This document shows, in pieces, positions 7,549 to 16,381 of a stretch of DNA of 64,000 nucleotides. The translations under genes were made by a program, and so were the position numbers. Below the pieces are notes generated by a model. It was not told where the DNA came from and did not search any database. It saw nothing but the letters and a program-made list of their open reading frames with translations. The stretch is from NCBI GenBank assembly GCA_036321625.1, contig CP143259.1, positions 310,001 to 374,000 of the forward strand, in the 5' to 3' direction. The DNA is from Peptoniphilaceae bacterium AMB_02. Its GTDB lineage: Bacteria > Bacillota > Clostridia > Tissierellales > Peptoniphilaceae. The first letter of the stretch is position 1; each line of letters opens with the position of its first letter.

Positions 7549-7768
7549 GCAAATTAAAGCACTACAAGGAAGATTACATTGGTATCAAAAATGGAACACG
7601 AATACGGACTATGATGCTTTGGAAAGAGTGAAGGTGAAAGAATTATTACTAATCAACACCGTTGTAGAGGATCTAGAATATTCGCCAGAGTTAAACGAGT
7701 TGTTAGAAATCATATATGGAATCGACTTCTACAATGGTAAAATATATCACAATGCAAAAAGGGAATAG
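7535..7768 (+). CDS. Hypothetical phage protein
   Basis: A 77-residue helical protein (LTNEQIKALQGRLHWYQKWN). GAGGAAGG lies before the ATG, inside the end of the previous gene. No recognised domain. Confidence 0.68.
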   Translation: MLTNEQIKALQGRLHWYQKWNTNTDYDALERVKVKELLLINTVVEDLEYSPELNELLEIIYGIDFYNGKIYHNAKRE

Positions 7769-7846
7769 CACCACCACGCACACATTCCCTTTAAGGTCTT
7801 TGAGTACCTTTGTTTTATTATATCACGAAACGAGGAAAATAGATAA

Positions 7847-8461
7847 ATGAATTATAGGATTATAGCATCGGGAAGCTCGGGTAATGCGGTTGTTGTTGAA
7901 GATATGTTGTTTGACTGCGGGGTGCCGTATGCGAAGGTAAGGAATCATCTATATGATGTGAGATACCTTTTCATCACGCACCAGCACTCGGACCATCTAA
8001 ATACAGTCACATTCAATGCGATTAAAAAAGAATTCCCGAGAATCAAAGTAATAGCAAATTGGGAAATTGCGTATCGTATACCAGTCGACCACATTGTGGG
8101 AGACGACACAGAGATAAAACTCAAAAATAGAACAATACTATCTTTCCCTTGTCCGCATGATGTTGTGTGCCATGGGTTTGTGGTCCAGAAAAAAGACGTA
8201 AACATGATTTATGCGACGGATACAACTACACTGGAGCATGCTCCCAAGCTGAAATATGATTATCTGTTCATTGAATCGAACCATGACGAGAACAAGATTA
8301 GGGCAATACAAAATACGAGTCGTAAGCTATACGGATACGACGCTTGGCAAGGAGCGATGAGACATCTGAGTACACAGCAGAGTAAGGCTTTTTATTACAT
8401 GAATAGGAGAGATGAGGACTCAGAATGGATTGAGCTTCACAAGAGTATGAGGTTTTATTGA
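7847..8461 (+). CDS. MBL-fold metallohydrolase (phage)
   Basis: A 204-residue metallo-beta-lactamase-fold protein. The first metal-binding motif is complete (FITHQHSDHLN, residues about 43-53). Further conserved positions are HDVVCHGF (about 105) and the Asp in YATDTTTL (about 126). Phages often encode such a protein near recombination or replication genes; a nuclease role is possible but not shown. CGAGGAAAA precedes the ATG. Confidence 0.88.
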   Translation: MNYRIIASGSSGNAVVVEDMLFDCGVPYAKVRNHLYDVRYLFITHQHSDHLNTVTFNAIKKEFPRIKVIANWEIAYRIPVDHIVGDDTEIKLKNRTILSFPCPHDVVCHGFVVQKKDVNMIYATDTTTLEHAPKLKYDYLFIESNHDENKIRAIQNTSRKLYGYDAWQGAMRHLSTQQSKAFYYMNRRDEDSEWIELHKSMRFY

Positions 8462-8519
8462 GAAAGAGGTACAAATTTCATTCGTTGAAAGAGGAGAAGT
8501 GCATAAAAAAGGAGGAAAC

Positions 8520-9284
8520 ATGAACGAATTAATGAAAAACACTGTCGTTGAGATTGTGCCGGTTATCAATTTCAAAGACTATGAACGCTTGAAGAGCGAG
8601 GCTTTACTTTTGGCAGAGCACATCAACACAGTTGAGGTCACAGAAGAAAACATCAAGGTTACAAAGAAGATGCTCGCAAGTGTGAATAAGAGCATTAAGG
8701 AGCTGAACGACAGACGGATTGCGATTAAGAAAGAAATACTTGCACCATACGAAACATTCGCAGAACAGATAAAAGAAATAGAAACAATCGTCAAAGATGC
8801 TGACACGATTGTAAGAAATCAAGTCAGAGAGATTGAGGAAAATGAGAGACAGGAAAAGAAAGATGAACTTTTGAGAATCTGGAATGCGAGGATTAAGCAT
8901 TACGGTTTTGCAAAGCTTATAACTTTTGATAATTGGCTAGAGCCGAGACATTTAAACAAAAGCGAGACGATAAAGAAATCAGAGTCGGACATGGTCGCCT
9001 TCTTAGAAAAGTGCGAAAGAGATTTAGACGTTTTGCACAAAATGGATGAGTCTGAGGATCTCATTTACGAATATGTAAGTTCGGAGCTATTCGACGTTGC
9101 TGATGCAATACAGAGATGGAACGCAAAGAAACTAGCACTGAAAGCACAAAAGGACCTGCTTAAAGATGTACAAGAAGATGAGGTTAAGAAGTATGTTTTT
9201 GTGGTGACTGGAGAGAAGGATAAGAAATTGACAGAGATGTTGTTGAGAGAGAATGGTATTGAGTTTGAAATACGTGAAATCTAA
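8520..9284 (+). CDS. DUF1351-family phage protein
   Basis: A 254-residue, strongly helical protein with long coiled-coil stretches (KKMLASVNKSIKELNDRRIA; EQIKEIETIVKDADTIVRN). Its layout fits DUF1351, common just upstream of replication or recombination genes in Firmicutes phages. The ATG at 8520 follows AAAAGGAGGAAAC. Function unknown; association with single-strand annealing or DNA processing is only suggested by context. Confidence 0.78.
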   Translation: MNELMKNTVVEIVPVINFKDYERLKSEALLLAEHINTVEVTEENIKVTKKMLASVNKSIKELNDRRIAIKKEILAPYETFAEQIKEIETIVKDADTIVRNQVREIEENERQEKKDELLRIWNARIKHYGFAKLITFDNWLEPRHLNKSETIKKSESDMVAFLEKCERDLDVLHKMDESEDLIYEYVSSELFDVADAIQRWNAKKLALKAQKDLLKDVQEDEVKKYVFVVTGEKDKKLTEMLLRENGIEFEIREI

Positions 9285-9319
9285 AAGCATTTAATTATAT
9301 TAAAAAAAGGAGAATTAAT

Positions 9320-9940
9320 ATGGATTTAAGAAAAGATTGTGAATTAGTAGAAGTTGTTTATCAAAATGATAATAAAAAGGCTGTAATGACATTTTTAGAT
9401 GTGGAAAATGGACAGGTGTTGGAGGTTAACTTTAATAAACAAATATACGATGACGGAAAATTTATAGACAGTAAAGAAAAAGCAGACAAAGTTAAAGAAT
9501 GGTGTAAGGAATACTTTGACACAACGTTTGAGAAATTAAGTAGTACGATTGGTACAAAAAAGGATGTCTACGTTTACGAAAAATTTAACTCTCTTTGGAA
9601 AACTAAAGAAACAGTCAAGTTTACAAAGGAACATGTGGGTAAGTTTTTTGAAACAAAGATATCAAGGATTGTGAACGATGGTAGAGGTATACGAATATTC
9701 TTTGAGTTTGAGGACAAAGAATATGAAAGTAAGATGATGTATTCGGATTATATCCAAGATTTAGGAAAATGGTTCGAGAATCCACAAAAGAAAAATGCAC
9801 AGTATGCGAAGTTTAAGGATAAGTTCGGAGTTGAAGTGGATAAGGCCGAGGATGTGGTCGGAAAAGATATTATGGTCGAGGTTAAAATCGCATTTAATAA
9901 GTTTCCATATGCGGATATTAAGAAGCCTAATTGGGCGTAA
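9320..9940 (+). CDS. Hypothetical phage replication-module protein
   Basis: A 206-residue beta-rich protein. The repeated pattern GKFFETKISRIV ... GIRIFFEFED and, near the end, VVGKDIMVEVKIAFNKF resembles oligonucleotide-binding-fold proteins. A single-stranded-DNA binding role beside the polymerase would make sense but is unproven. AAAAAGGAGAA precedes the ATG. Confidence 0.7.
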   Translation: MDLRKDCELVEVVYQNDNKKAVMTFLDVENGQVLEVNFNKQIYDDGKFIDSKEKADKVKEWCKEYFDTTFEKLSSTIGTKKDVYVYEKFNSLWKTKETVKFTKEHVGKFFETKISRIVNDGRGIRIFFEFEDKEYESKMMYSDYIQDLGKWFENPQKKNAQYAKFKDKFGVEVDKAEDVVGKDIMVEVKIAFNKFPYADIKKPNWA

Positions 9941-9952
9941 TGGAACGCACCA

Positions 9953-11704
9953 ATGATTTACTTTTTTGACGTAGAGGTGTTCAAACACAACAGTATGGTC
10001 GTATTCAAGGATGACACAGGAAAGACTGTTAAAGTCTTTTCCTCGTCCCTTGATGGACTGGGAGAGTTGTATGCAGAAGGTATTATCACAGAGGCTGGAT
10101 TTGAGAAACTGGAAGAGTTTATAAACGGTAAGACGTTGGTTGGGTTTAATAATTACTGGTATGACGACTACATTTTATACGCAATGAGCAAGAATTTTGA
10201 TCAATGGATTATTAAAGAGTGGAACGACAGCATAATCAAACAAGGCTCGATGCTAAACATGAAAAAGATAGAATGTTGCAAGACACTTGATTGTTTTCAA
10301 CAAATAGACGTATCAAGACCGAGTTTGAAGAAGATTGAGGGCAACATGGGACTTTCCATTGTAGAGTCAAGTGTTAGTTTTGATATTGATAGGCCGCTGA
10401 CACCGAGTGAAAACTATGAGACGTTTAAGTATTGTGAATACGATGTTTTGAATACTTGGAAGATTTTTAGGATGAGAAAAGATTACTTTGAAAGCAAAAA
10501 CAAAATAATTGACATGATGGAGTCGGACCATTTAAAGAAAATTGCTTACAAATGGAATACGACCAGCATTGTCGGTGAAATCCTTAAACCAAAAAGAAAA
10601 GCACCATCAAGGAGACTTGTTGGAGATCATTTGATGGAGTATGCACCCAAAGAAGTTAGGGACATGTGGGAACAGCTTGATACAACTATCGACTTTAAGT
10701 TCAAAAAGAAAAAAGTTGTAATTGAGGAGTTTGGGAATGTAATCGAGTTTGGATGGGGAGGACTTCATGGAGCACCTAAGAGATTTATAACGGATGCAGA
10801 TGTGAAACTTGCCGATGTGTCCTCGATGTATCCCAACATATTGATACTTCTGGACGGACTGAAAGACAAGACAAAATATTATAAAGACATTCTCGATTAC
10901 AGACTCAAACTAAAACACGAAGGTAAAAAAGAAGAGCAAGCACCGTTGAAGTTGGTCCTTAATTCAACCTATGGAATTTTGAATAATAAGTTTTCACAGC
11001 TGAACAATCCACACTTGGCATATAGCATCTGTATTTATGGTCAAATATCACTTTATGTTTTATCCCAAAGATTGGCGCAAATGGGAGCAAGGATTATCAA
11101 TATAAATACAGATGGAGTCGCATATTCGTACACAGGCGATGAAGATATTAAAATCTTCAAAAACTGGGAGGAAGAGTTTGGATTAAATTTGGAAATAGAC
11201 AGGTTTTCAAACTGGATTCAATCGAATGTGAACAACTATATTGCAGTTACAAAATCGGGATATATGGTTACAAAAGGTTCGGATGTAAACAAGTACAATG
11301 AGCATAAATATTTTGCGAATAATGATATTAGAATTACGCATATTGCTTTGGTCGATTATCTTATACATGGGAAACCGGTACAAGATACGCTATTTGAAAA
11401 TTTAAATGATCCGGTATTGTATCAGTACATCTTAAAAGCTGGTAACACATACAAAGGTGTGGTGAGAAGTGATGAGCCAGAGAAACTACTCGACACAACC
11501 ACAAACCGAATATTTGCCGCAAAAGGCGAAGGCGTCGAAATCCTAAAGAAAAGACAGGACGATGGGCTTGTTAAGTTTGCGGATGCACCGAATAAGATGT
11601 TTTTGTGGAATGAGGACCTAAAAGACTTGAAAGACTTTGAAAAAATAATAGACCTACAATGGTATTACGATTTAGTGATGAAAAACTTAGAGAGATGGCG
11701 ATAA
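9953..11704 (+). CDS. Family-B DNA polymerase (phage)
   Basis: A 583-residue replicative polymerase. Exonuclease motifs: FDVEVF (residues 5-10), GFNNYWYDD (about 64-72) and YCEYDVLNT (about 160). Polymerase motifs: A, DVSSMYPNI (about 287); B, KLVLNSTYG (about 333); C, NINTDGV (about 383), where the usual DTD reads NTD-G. The size is close to protein-primed phage polymerases, but I see no clear terminal-protein insertions. Next to a primase-helicase it probably copies the phage genome from the iteron region downstream. Confidence 0.92.
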   Translation: MIYFFDVEVFKHNSMVVFKDDTGKTVKVFSSSLDGLGELYAEGIITEAGFEKLEEFINGKTLVGFNNYWYDDYILYAMSKNFDQWIIKEWNDSIIKQGSMLNMKKIECCKTLDCFQQIDVSRPSLKKIEGNMGLSIVESSVSFDIDRPLTPSENYETFKYCEYDVLNTWKIFRMRKDYFESKNKIIDMMESDHLKKIAYKWNTTSIVGEILKPKRKAPSRRLVGDHLMEYAPKEVRDMWEQLDTTIDFKFKKKKVVIEEFGNVIEFGWGGLHGAPKRFITDADVKLADVSSMYPNILILLDGLKDKTKYYKDILDYRLKLKHEGKKEEQAPLKLVLNSTYGILNNKFSQLNNPHLAYSICIYGQISLYVLSQRLAQMGARIININTDGVAYSYTGDEDIKIFKNWEEEFGLNLEIDRFSNWIQSNVNNYIAVTKSGYMVTKGSDVNKYNEHKYFANNDIRITHIALVDYLIHGKPVQDTLFENLNDPVLYQYILKAGNTYKGVVRSDEPEKLLDTTTNRIFAAKGEGVEILKKRQDDGLVKFADAPNKMFLWNEDLKDLKDFEKIIDLQWYYDLVMKNLERWR

Positions 11705-11740
11705 TCTCACTAATCATAAGAAAAGTGAGGAGGTGAAACT

Positions 11741-13546
11741 TTGTATGTAGAATTTAAACCGGGTGAGAAATTTAGTAACAATTTATCTGACATCAGCGAC
11801 GACCATTCAGCTTTTGCTGATGCTGGAAGGCTGCTTGACGATAATGATTATGTGATTGACATTGACAACCTACCAAAAGAGATCATAAAGAAACTGATTA
11901 TAACCTTTGACATTAAGACGCAAACAGTGTGGACAGAAAGAGGTTGTCACCTCTACTTCAAGAAACCAGAAGGCTTTAGACGTGGTGCGAATAGAGTGTC
12001 GCCACTTGGATTTGAGTATGAGATAAAACACAAAGGGAACACAAAAGCAGTAACGATAAAACGTAATGGGAAACTTAGAGAGATAGAAAATGAAGGCATT
12101 AGAGAAAGTGCACCTTTTATATTTACATCGAATAAAAAGTTTGAGGTCTTATTCGGAATGGATGAAGGTGATGGTCGAAACAATGCTTTATTTAGATTAA
12201 GAAATCAGTTAGCCGGACAAAAGGACTGGAGAAAGGTTTTAACGTTTGTAAATGACAATATCTTTAGTGCACCTTTAAGTGAAGAAGAGCTAACAATACT
12301 CACTCGAGAAATGGTGGTTACTGCAGAGAAGGATAACGAATATGAAGTGGCCAACTGGTTAATGAAAGAAATGGACTTCTTGCAATACGGTGAAAGGTAT
12401 TATTTCAAAGTGGATGGAGAGTATTCACATGAGGAGTCGCTGTTAAGGCAGTTAGTTTATAAGAGTGTAGGCAGTCAAAAGACTAGATATGTCGATGAAG
12501 TTATTAAACAGATGGAGTATCGGTGTAGGAAGATACCACAGGATACAGTTTTCAATATTAAGTTTAATAATGGTTATTTGAGAGATGGAGAGTTCAAGGA
12601 CATCATTGTTGACGACTTCACTCCGTATAATATTGACATTGACTATGATAATGAAGCAAAGCCTGTTGAGATTGTGGACGAGTATATCAACAAGTTGACA
12701 AACAGTGATGAAGATTACAGGAATTTACTACTCGAGATACTGGGACACACTCTGGTGGTAGATCCAGAGTTCAAAAGGATGTTAGCCAAGTTTTTTATCT
12801 TTATCGGCGATGGTGGGAACGGAAAAGGGACTTTGCTTCAAATAATAAAGACGATTTTAGGTTCAAAGAATGTGACTGGACTTGGAATTAAAGAGTTAAG
12901 CGATGAAAGATATCTGACATCATTTAAAGGGATGTTGGCCAATCTTGGAGATGACATTCAAGACCAAGCGATAAACGATAAAGACATGAAGATGCTCAAA
13001 AACATATCAACATGCGACTTTATCAGCACAAGAGAATTGTACAAGAGTGCGGAGTCAATGTACTTCACAGGGAGTCTGATTTTTACATCAAATCATATCT
13101 TAAAATCATGGGAAAAAGGAAAAAGCTACAAAAGACGTGTTTTATGGTTGCCGATGTATACAAAAGTAGAAAAGAAAGACCCACTTTTCATAACTAAACT
13201 GACCACACCGGAAGCACTTGAGTATTGGATGAGGTTGATTGTAGAAGGATACAAGAGGTTGTATGAAAATGGTGATTTTACTGAGTCGGAGATAGTGAAC
13301 ATATTTAATGAAAGTTATCACAGGGAGAATAATCCGGCACTTGATTATATTGAAGGTAGAACGATGGAAGATTTTGAGGACAAGCCTCTTGCAGATATTT
13401 ACAGAGACTATCAAGACTGGTGCGAGGACAATGCGGTCGATTATAACGCTAATATGATTTCAAACATAATGACTAATCATTTTGGCTTACAAAAGAAAGT
13501 TAAGTGGCTTAATGGTAAAAGCATAAGATGTTTTACGAATGACTAA
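11741..13546 (+). CDS. Primase-helicase (AEP primase plus D5-like SF3 helicase)
   Basis: A 601-residue replication initiator. The N-terminal archaeo-eukaryotic primase domain shows VIDIDN (about 38-43) and RGCHLYF (about 67-73). The C-terminal SF3 helicase has Walker A GDGGNGKGT (about 356-364), Walker B LGDDI (about 405) and LIFTSN. The start is TTG at 11741: GAGGAGGTGAAAC lies just before it, and the nearby ATG runs straight into a stop. The iteron cluster follows the gene directly. Confidence 0.92.
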   Translation: MYVEFKPGEKFSNNLSDISDDHSAFADAGRLLDDNDYVIDIDNLPKEIIKKLIITFDIKTQTVWTERGCHLYFKKPEGFRRGANRVSPLGFEYEIKHKGNTKAVTIKRNGKLREIENEGIRESAPFIFTSNKKFEVLFGMDEGDGRNNALFRLRNQLAGQKDWRKVLTFVNDNIFSAPLSEEELTILTREMVVTAEKDNEYEVANWLMKEMDFLQYGERYYFKVDGEYSHEESLLRQLVYKSVGSQKTRYVDEVIKQMEYRCRKIPQDTVFNIKFNNGYLRDGEFKDIIVDDFTPYNIDIDYDNEAKPVEIVDEYINKLTNSDEDYRNLLLEILGHTLVVDPEFKRMLAKFFIFIGDGGNGKGTLLQIIKTILGSKNVTGLGIKELSDERYLTSFKGMLANLGDDIQDQAINDKDMKMLKNISTCDFISTRELYKSAESMYFTGSLIFTSNHILKSWEKGKSYKRRVLWLPMYTKVEKKDPLFITKLTTPEALEYWMRLIVEGYKRLYENGDFTESEIVNIFNESYHRENNPALDYIEGRTMEDFEDKPLADIYRDYQDWCEDNAVDYNANMISNIMTNHFGLQKKVKWLNGKSIRCFTND

Positions 13547-13589
13547 TTTTCAACGTTTACAGGATTGCATCACCATTATCAAAACAAAT

Positions 13590-13863
13590 CCTTACAAAAA
13601 ATTGTAAGGATGTAAGGAAATTGTAAGGATTTTGTAAGGCAGCAAACTATTGAAAACAACACCTTTATACTATAATCCTTACATTCTTACAATTAAAAAG
13701 ATATATATTTATATATTTATACTCACTCGTTCATACGAACAAGTACAAAATATAAAAATAATTTTGCAATTTGTATGTAAGGTTGTAAGGATTTCTTGTA
13801 TACGTTGGTAACACTAGCTTACAAGGAATTTGAAATTGTAAGGATTAATGTAAGGTTGTAAGG
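13590..13863. repeat. Iteron cluster, candidate phage replication origin
   Basis: Nine forward copies of TGTAAGG (starting at 13603, 13611, 13622, 13633, 13776, 13784, 13837, 13849, 13857) and two inverted copies (13590-13596, 13677-13683) occur within 274 bases. An AT-rich stretch (about 13690-13730) lies in the middle. The region is non-coding and directly downstream of the primase-helicase gene. Clustered direct repeats plus an AT-rich element are typical of phage origins; the binding protein is unknown. Confidence 0.72.
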
Positions 13864-13879
13864 AATTAGGAGGAGAGAA

Positions 13880-14077
13880 AACAAACCGAAGCATTACAGA
13901 CTAGACGGACTGAACATAGAAACAAAAGATGTCATCAAGTCTGTGTTAGGTAAAGATGGATATAAAAACTTCTGTCATGGAAATATCTTAAAATACGTAA
14001 TGCGAGCAAACAAGAAGAATGGTAGACAGGACTTTGAAAAAGCTAGAGAGTATATAAATTGGGTGTTGGAAGAATGA
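13880..14077 (+). CDS. DUF3310-like protein, no canonical start codon
   Basis: The frame encodes KPKHYRLDGLNIETKDVI..., NILKYVMRANKKNGRQDFEK..., REYINWVLEE, a clear match to the DUF3310 small phage protein. A strong AGGAGGAG lies 8-14 bases upstream of the expected start, but no ATG, GTG or TTG follows it: the first codons read AAC AAA CCG. Either the start codon was lost, a non-AUG codon is used, or a base is missing in the sequence. Start given is nominal. Confidence 0.55.
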   Translation, partial: NKPKHYRLDGLNIETKDVIKSVLGKDGYKNFCHGNILKYVMRANKKNGRQDFEKAREYINWVLEE

Positions 14078-14223
14078 CTGTACTAGCAGCCTTGATTGGT
14101 GTTTTAGGTTTGATTTTAAGCACACTAATATTTGGAATAGTGATGGTGATAATAGCCGGAATAGCTTGGAGTTTATACGACTTTGGAAAGATGATTTATG
14201 AATATATTTTTAAGGAGGATTAG
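14074..14223 (+). CDS. Small membrane protein
   Basis: A 49-residue protein that is mainly hydrophobic: VLAALIGVLGLILSTLIFGI then VMVIIAGIAWSLYDF. Its ATG overlaps the stop of the DUF3310-like frame (ATGA), and its end carries AAGGAGGA, the ribosome binding site of the next gene. Probably two membrane spans. Function unknown. Confidence 0.6.
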   Translation: MTVLAALIGVLGLILSTLIFGIVMVIIAGIAWSLYDFGKMIYEYIFKED

Positions 14224-14225
14224 AC

Positions 14226-14486
14226 ATGAATATAGAAACTCTTAAAGAAATTACAAAAAAGATAGGAAACAACCTATTAGATGCCGATGAATTAGAACCG
14301 CCATTAATAGTTAACTGGCATGCTGATATTCAAAGGCTGTTAGATAAAAACATACCGATTCCAACAAGAGATGTGAAATTAGATATTGATGATTGGGAAT
14401 CACAGTGTCCGGTTTGTGATGAGATAGTGGATGTTGAAGCAAAATACTGTGCATACTGCGGACAAGCAGTAGAAATGGATTGGTAG
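14226..14486 (+). CDS. Zinc-ribbon phage protein
   Basis: An 86-residue protein whose C-terminus carries two Cys pairs (CPVCDE ... CAYCGQ, residues about 60-80), a zinc-ribbon pattern. The N-terminal part is helical. AAGGAGGATTAG precedes the ATG. Similar short zinc-ribbon proteins occur in early operons of Firmicutes phages; role unknown. Confidence 0.72.
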   Translation: MNIETLKEITKKIGNNLLDADELEPPLIVNWHADIQRLLDKNIPIPTRDVKLDIDDWESQCPVCDEIVDVEAKYCAYCGQAVEMDW

Positions 14487-14488
14487 GA

Positions 14489-14731
14489 ATGAAAAGAATA
14501 ATTATAGACAATGGACAATGCTTAGTGATGAACCCAGATTCAATATATGTTTTTTATAGTGGTCACAAATCACATATACGAGCAATAGTTGGAAAGGAAG
14601 AGTACGTATTAACCAATGATATGGCTCCAAAAGCTGCAGAAATATTAATGGTTTTGATATTAGAAAAGATTAAGGACGATAACAACGATTTTAATGGAAA
14701 CATAATAATTGATATTGAAGCATTAAGGTGA
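14489..14731 (+). CDS. Hypothetical phage protein
   Basis: An 80-residue protein (KRIIIDNGQCLVMNPDSIYV). I chose the ATG at 14489 after the weak TAGGA; a TTG nine bases earlier is possible. No recognised family. Confidence 0.62.
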   Translation: MKRIIIDNGQCLVMNPDSIYVFYSGHKSHIRAIVGKEEYVLTNDMAPKAAEILMVLILEKIKDDNNDFNGNIIIDIEALR

Positions 14732-14751
14732 ACTAAAGAGGAGGATTAAAA

Positions 14752-14925
14752 ATGAGAGAAGTAATAGAAGTTGTTGGATTGAAAGATGTGTTATGTACAG
14801 TAAAAGCAGTTCTTGAAGAGCATCTGGAAAGAGAACAAATCAAGACTATATACAACGAGATTAGAAAAAACTTAAATAGCTGGTCTTTTGAGGCTTACAT
14901 TGAGGTTTATGACTGGGAGGAGTAG
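14752..14925 (+). CDS. Hypothetical small phage protein
   Basis: A 57-residue acidic protein (REVIEVVGLKDVLCTVKAVL). GAGGAGGATTAAAA precedes the ATG. The composition and spacing match neighbouring small phage genes. Function unknown. Confidence 0.6.
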   Translation: MREVIEVVGLKDVLCTVKAVLEEHLEREQIKTIYNEIRKNLNSWSFEAYIEVYDWEE

Positions 14926-14982
14926 AGCAAATGAGTTATGAAATGTATCCTGGAAATTATATTTTGATAAGCCGTGAAGATA

Positions 14983-15084
14983 ATGAATGTCTTGAAATAT
15001 GTAATTCGAGAAGGAAAGAAAAACGAACCAGAGGATCTAAGAAAAGCAAAAGTATATTTAGACTGGATGCTAGATGAGATTTAA
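14983..15084 (+). pseudogene. Remnant of a second DUF3310 gene
   Basis: The frame NVLKYVIREGKKNEPEDLR, KAKVYLDWMLDEI repeats the C-terminal half of DUF3310 and parallels the copy at 13880 (NILKYVMRANKKNG...). The N-terminal half is absent: the same frame upstream has stop codons. A different 48-codon frame with good start (14931-15077) covers most of it. It is most simply a decayed duplicate. Confidence 0.5.
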
Positions 15085-15111
15085 TGGTGATAAATAAAAG
15101 GAGATAAGATT

Positions 15112-15690
15112 ATGAATTTAGAGGGACACCTAACACACTTTAAAGACCATAAAGCAACACTAACTGATTTAGGAGAGGTCAAAATATTAGATTGGAAAAA
15201 CCCAAATTCAAACCATTATCGAATACGATATATTTTTGATGAAAACTATTACAAGCTATTTATAAGTGGAGATTTAGGGGAGTTAGTTGCATGGAATCCT
15301 ACTAACATGACATTTGATAAATTTGAAAAACATTATTGCAACAATCCGAGCTATTTTATAGAAAAAATACAGTGCGCGGAACGTCAAATTTATTGGTATA
15401 GAGAAGAACAAGCTAGAAAAGAATTGAAAGAGCGTTTAGAGGATATCTATTATGATGAAGATGAATATATAGAAGAAGTTGTAGAAGATTGTATGGAATA
15501 CTTTTCTGATGAATATGGGTTTGATTATTATGGGATATTTGACATGTTAAACAATACAGATTTGAGTGACCTTGATCCAGATTATTGGGAGTGGCTAACA
15601 GATTGCGGAAAACAAATTAGTGTAATCACCTATTTGTATTTATTAGGATTTTCATTAGCGATGGAAAACTTAAGGAGCATTAGCCAATAA
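15112..15690 (+). CDS. Hypothetical phage protein
   Basis: A 192-residue, acidic, aromatic-rich protein (YRIRYIFDENYYKLFISGDL; NPSYFIEKIQCAERQIYWYR). AAAAGGAGATAAG precedes the ATG. Proteins with this N-terminal pattern occur in many Firmicutes phages without known function. No catalytic motif seen. Confidence 0.72.
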   Translation: MNLEGHLTHFKDHKATLTDLGEVKILDWKNPNSNHYRIRYIFDENYYKLFISGDLGELVAWNPTNMTFDKFEKHYCNNPSYFIEKIQCAERQIYWYREEQARKELKERLEDIYYDEDEYIEEVVEDCMEYFSDEYGFDYYGIFDMLNNTDLSDLDPDYWEWLTDCGKQISVITYLYLLGFSLAMENLRSISQ

Positions 15691-15733
15691 AAAATTGAAT
15701 TAGAGAATATCTGTTTCAGAATAAAGGGGTGAA

Positions 15734-16365
15734 ATGATGAATGATTTATTTAGCAGAGAGAGAGAGAGCAGAAAGACTGGACAGGCAATAAAAACAGTGT
15801 ATTCACAACACTTGCAGCATCCAGTCATGCTATTGGTGAAAGACAGAAACATGATTATTATGCAACTGAACCAAAGGCAATGGAATTATTACTTCAAGAA
15901 GAAACTTTTTCAAATGTTATTTGGGAATGTGCTTGTGGTGAAGGTCATTTGGCAAGGGTGCTTGAAGAGCATGGATTTGAAGTTATTAGCACTGATTTAA
16001 TATATAGGGGCTATGGTGATCCTAAACCAATGGACTTTTTAAAAGAAAGCTTTGATGACTTTGAAGGTGATATTATAACCAATCCACCATATAAATATGC
16101 ACTTGAATTTGTTCAAAAAGCATTGGACAGTATTCATCCAGGAAGAAAAGTTGCAATGTTTTTAAAACTTCAATTCCTTGAAAGTAAAGCAAGAAAGAAG
16201 TTCTTTAAAGAAAATCCACCAAAAGTTGTTTATGTTTCAAGTTCAAGATTGAATTGTGCTAAAAATGGAAATTTTGACAAATACAAATCAAGTGCAGTGG
16301 CTTATGCCTGGTTTGTTTGGGAAAAAGGGTTCAAAGGTGACCCAATTGTTAAATGGATAAATTAA
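15734..16365 (+). pseudogene. DNA methyltransferase, split by (AG)7 tract (possible phase variation)
   Basis: The downstream frame encodes a SAM-dependent methyltransferase: HDYYATEPKAMELL, motif I CACGEGHLARVLEEHG, then the catalytic-type NPPY (residues about 100-115 of the intact form) and KVAMFLKLQFLE. The ATG with the good ribosome binding site (AAAGGGGTG) is at 15734/15737, but the (AG)7 tract at 15755-15768 puts it out of frame; translation from it ends at 15998-16000. Losing one AG unit would join both parts into a 209-codon gene. Without that, only an internal start such as ATG 15880 remains, which drops the conserved N-terminus. Confidence 0.85.
15755..15768 (+). repeat. Dinucleotide repeat (AG)7 in methyltransferase 5' end
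   Basis: Seven uninterrupted AG units. A change of one unit shifts the frame; six (or nine) units would place the methyltransferase in frame with ATG 15734, seven or eight would not. This is the classical arrangement for slipped-strand ON/OFF switching. Confidence 0.85.
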
Positions 16366-16381
16366 AAGGAAGGTGGAAAAA

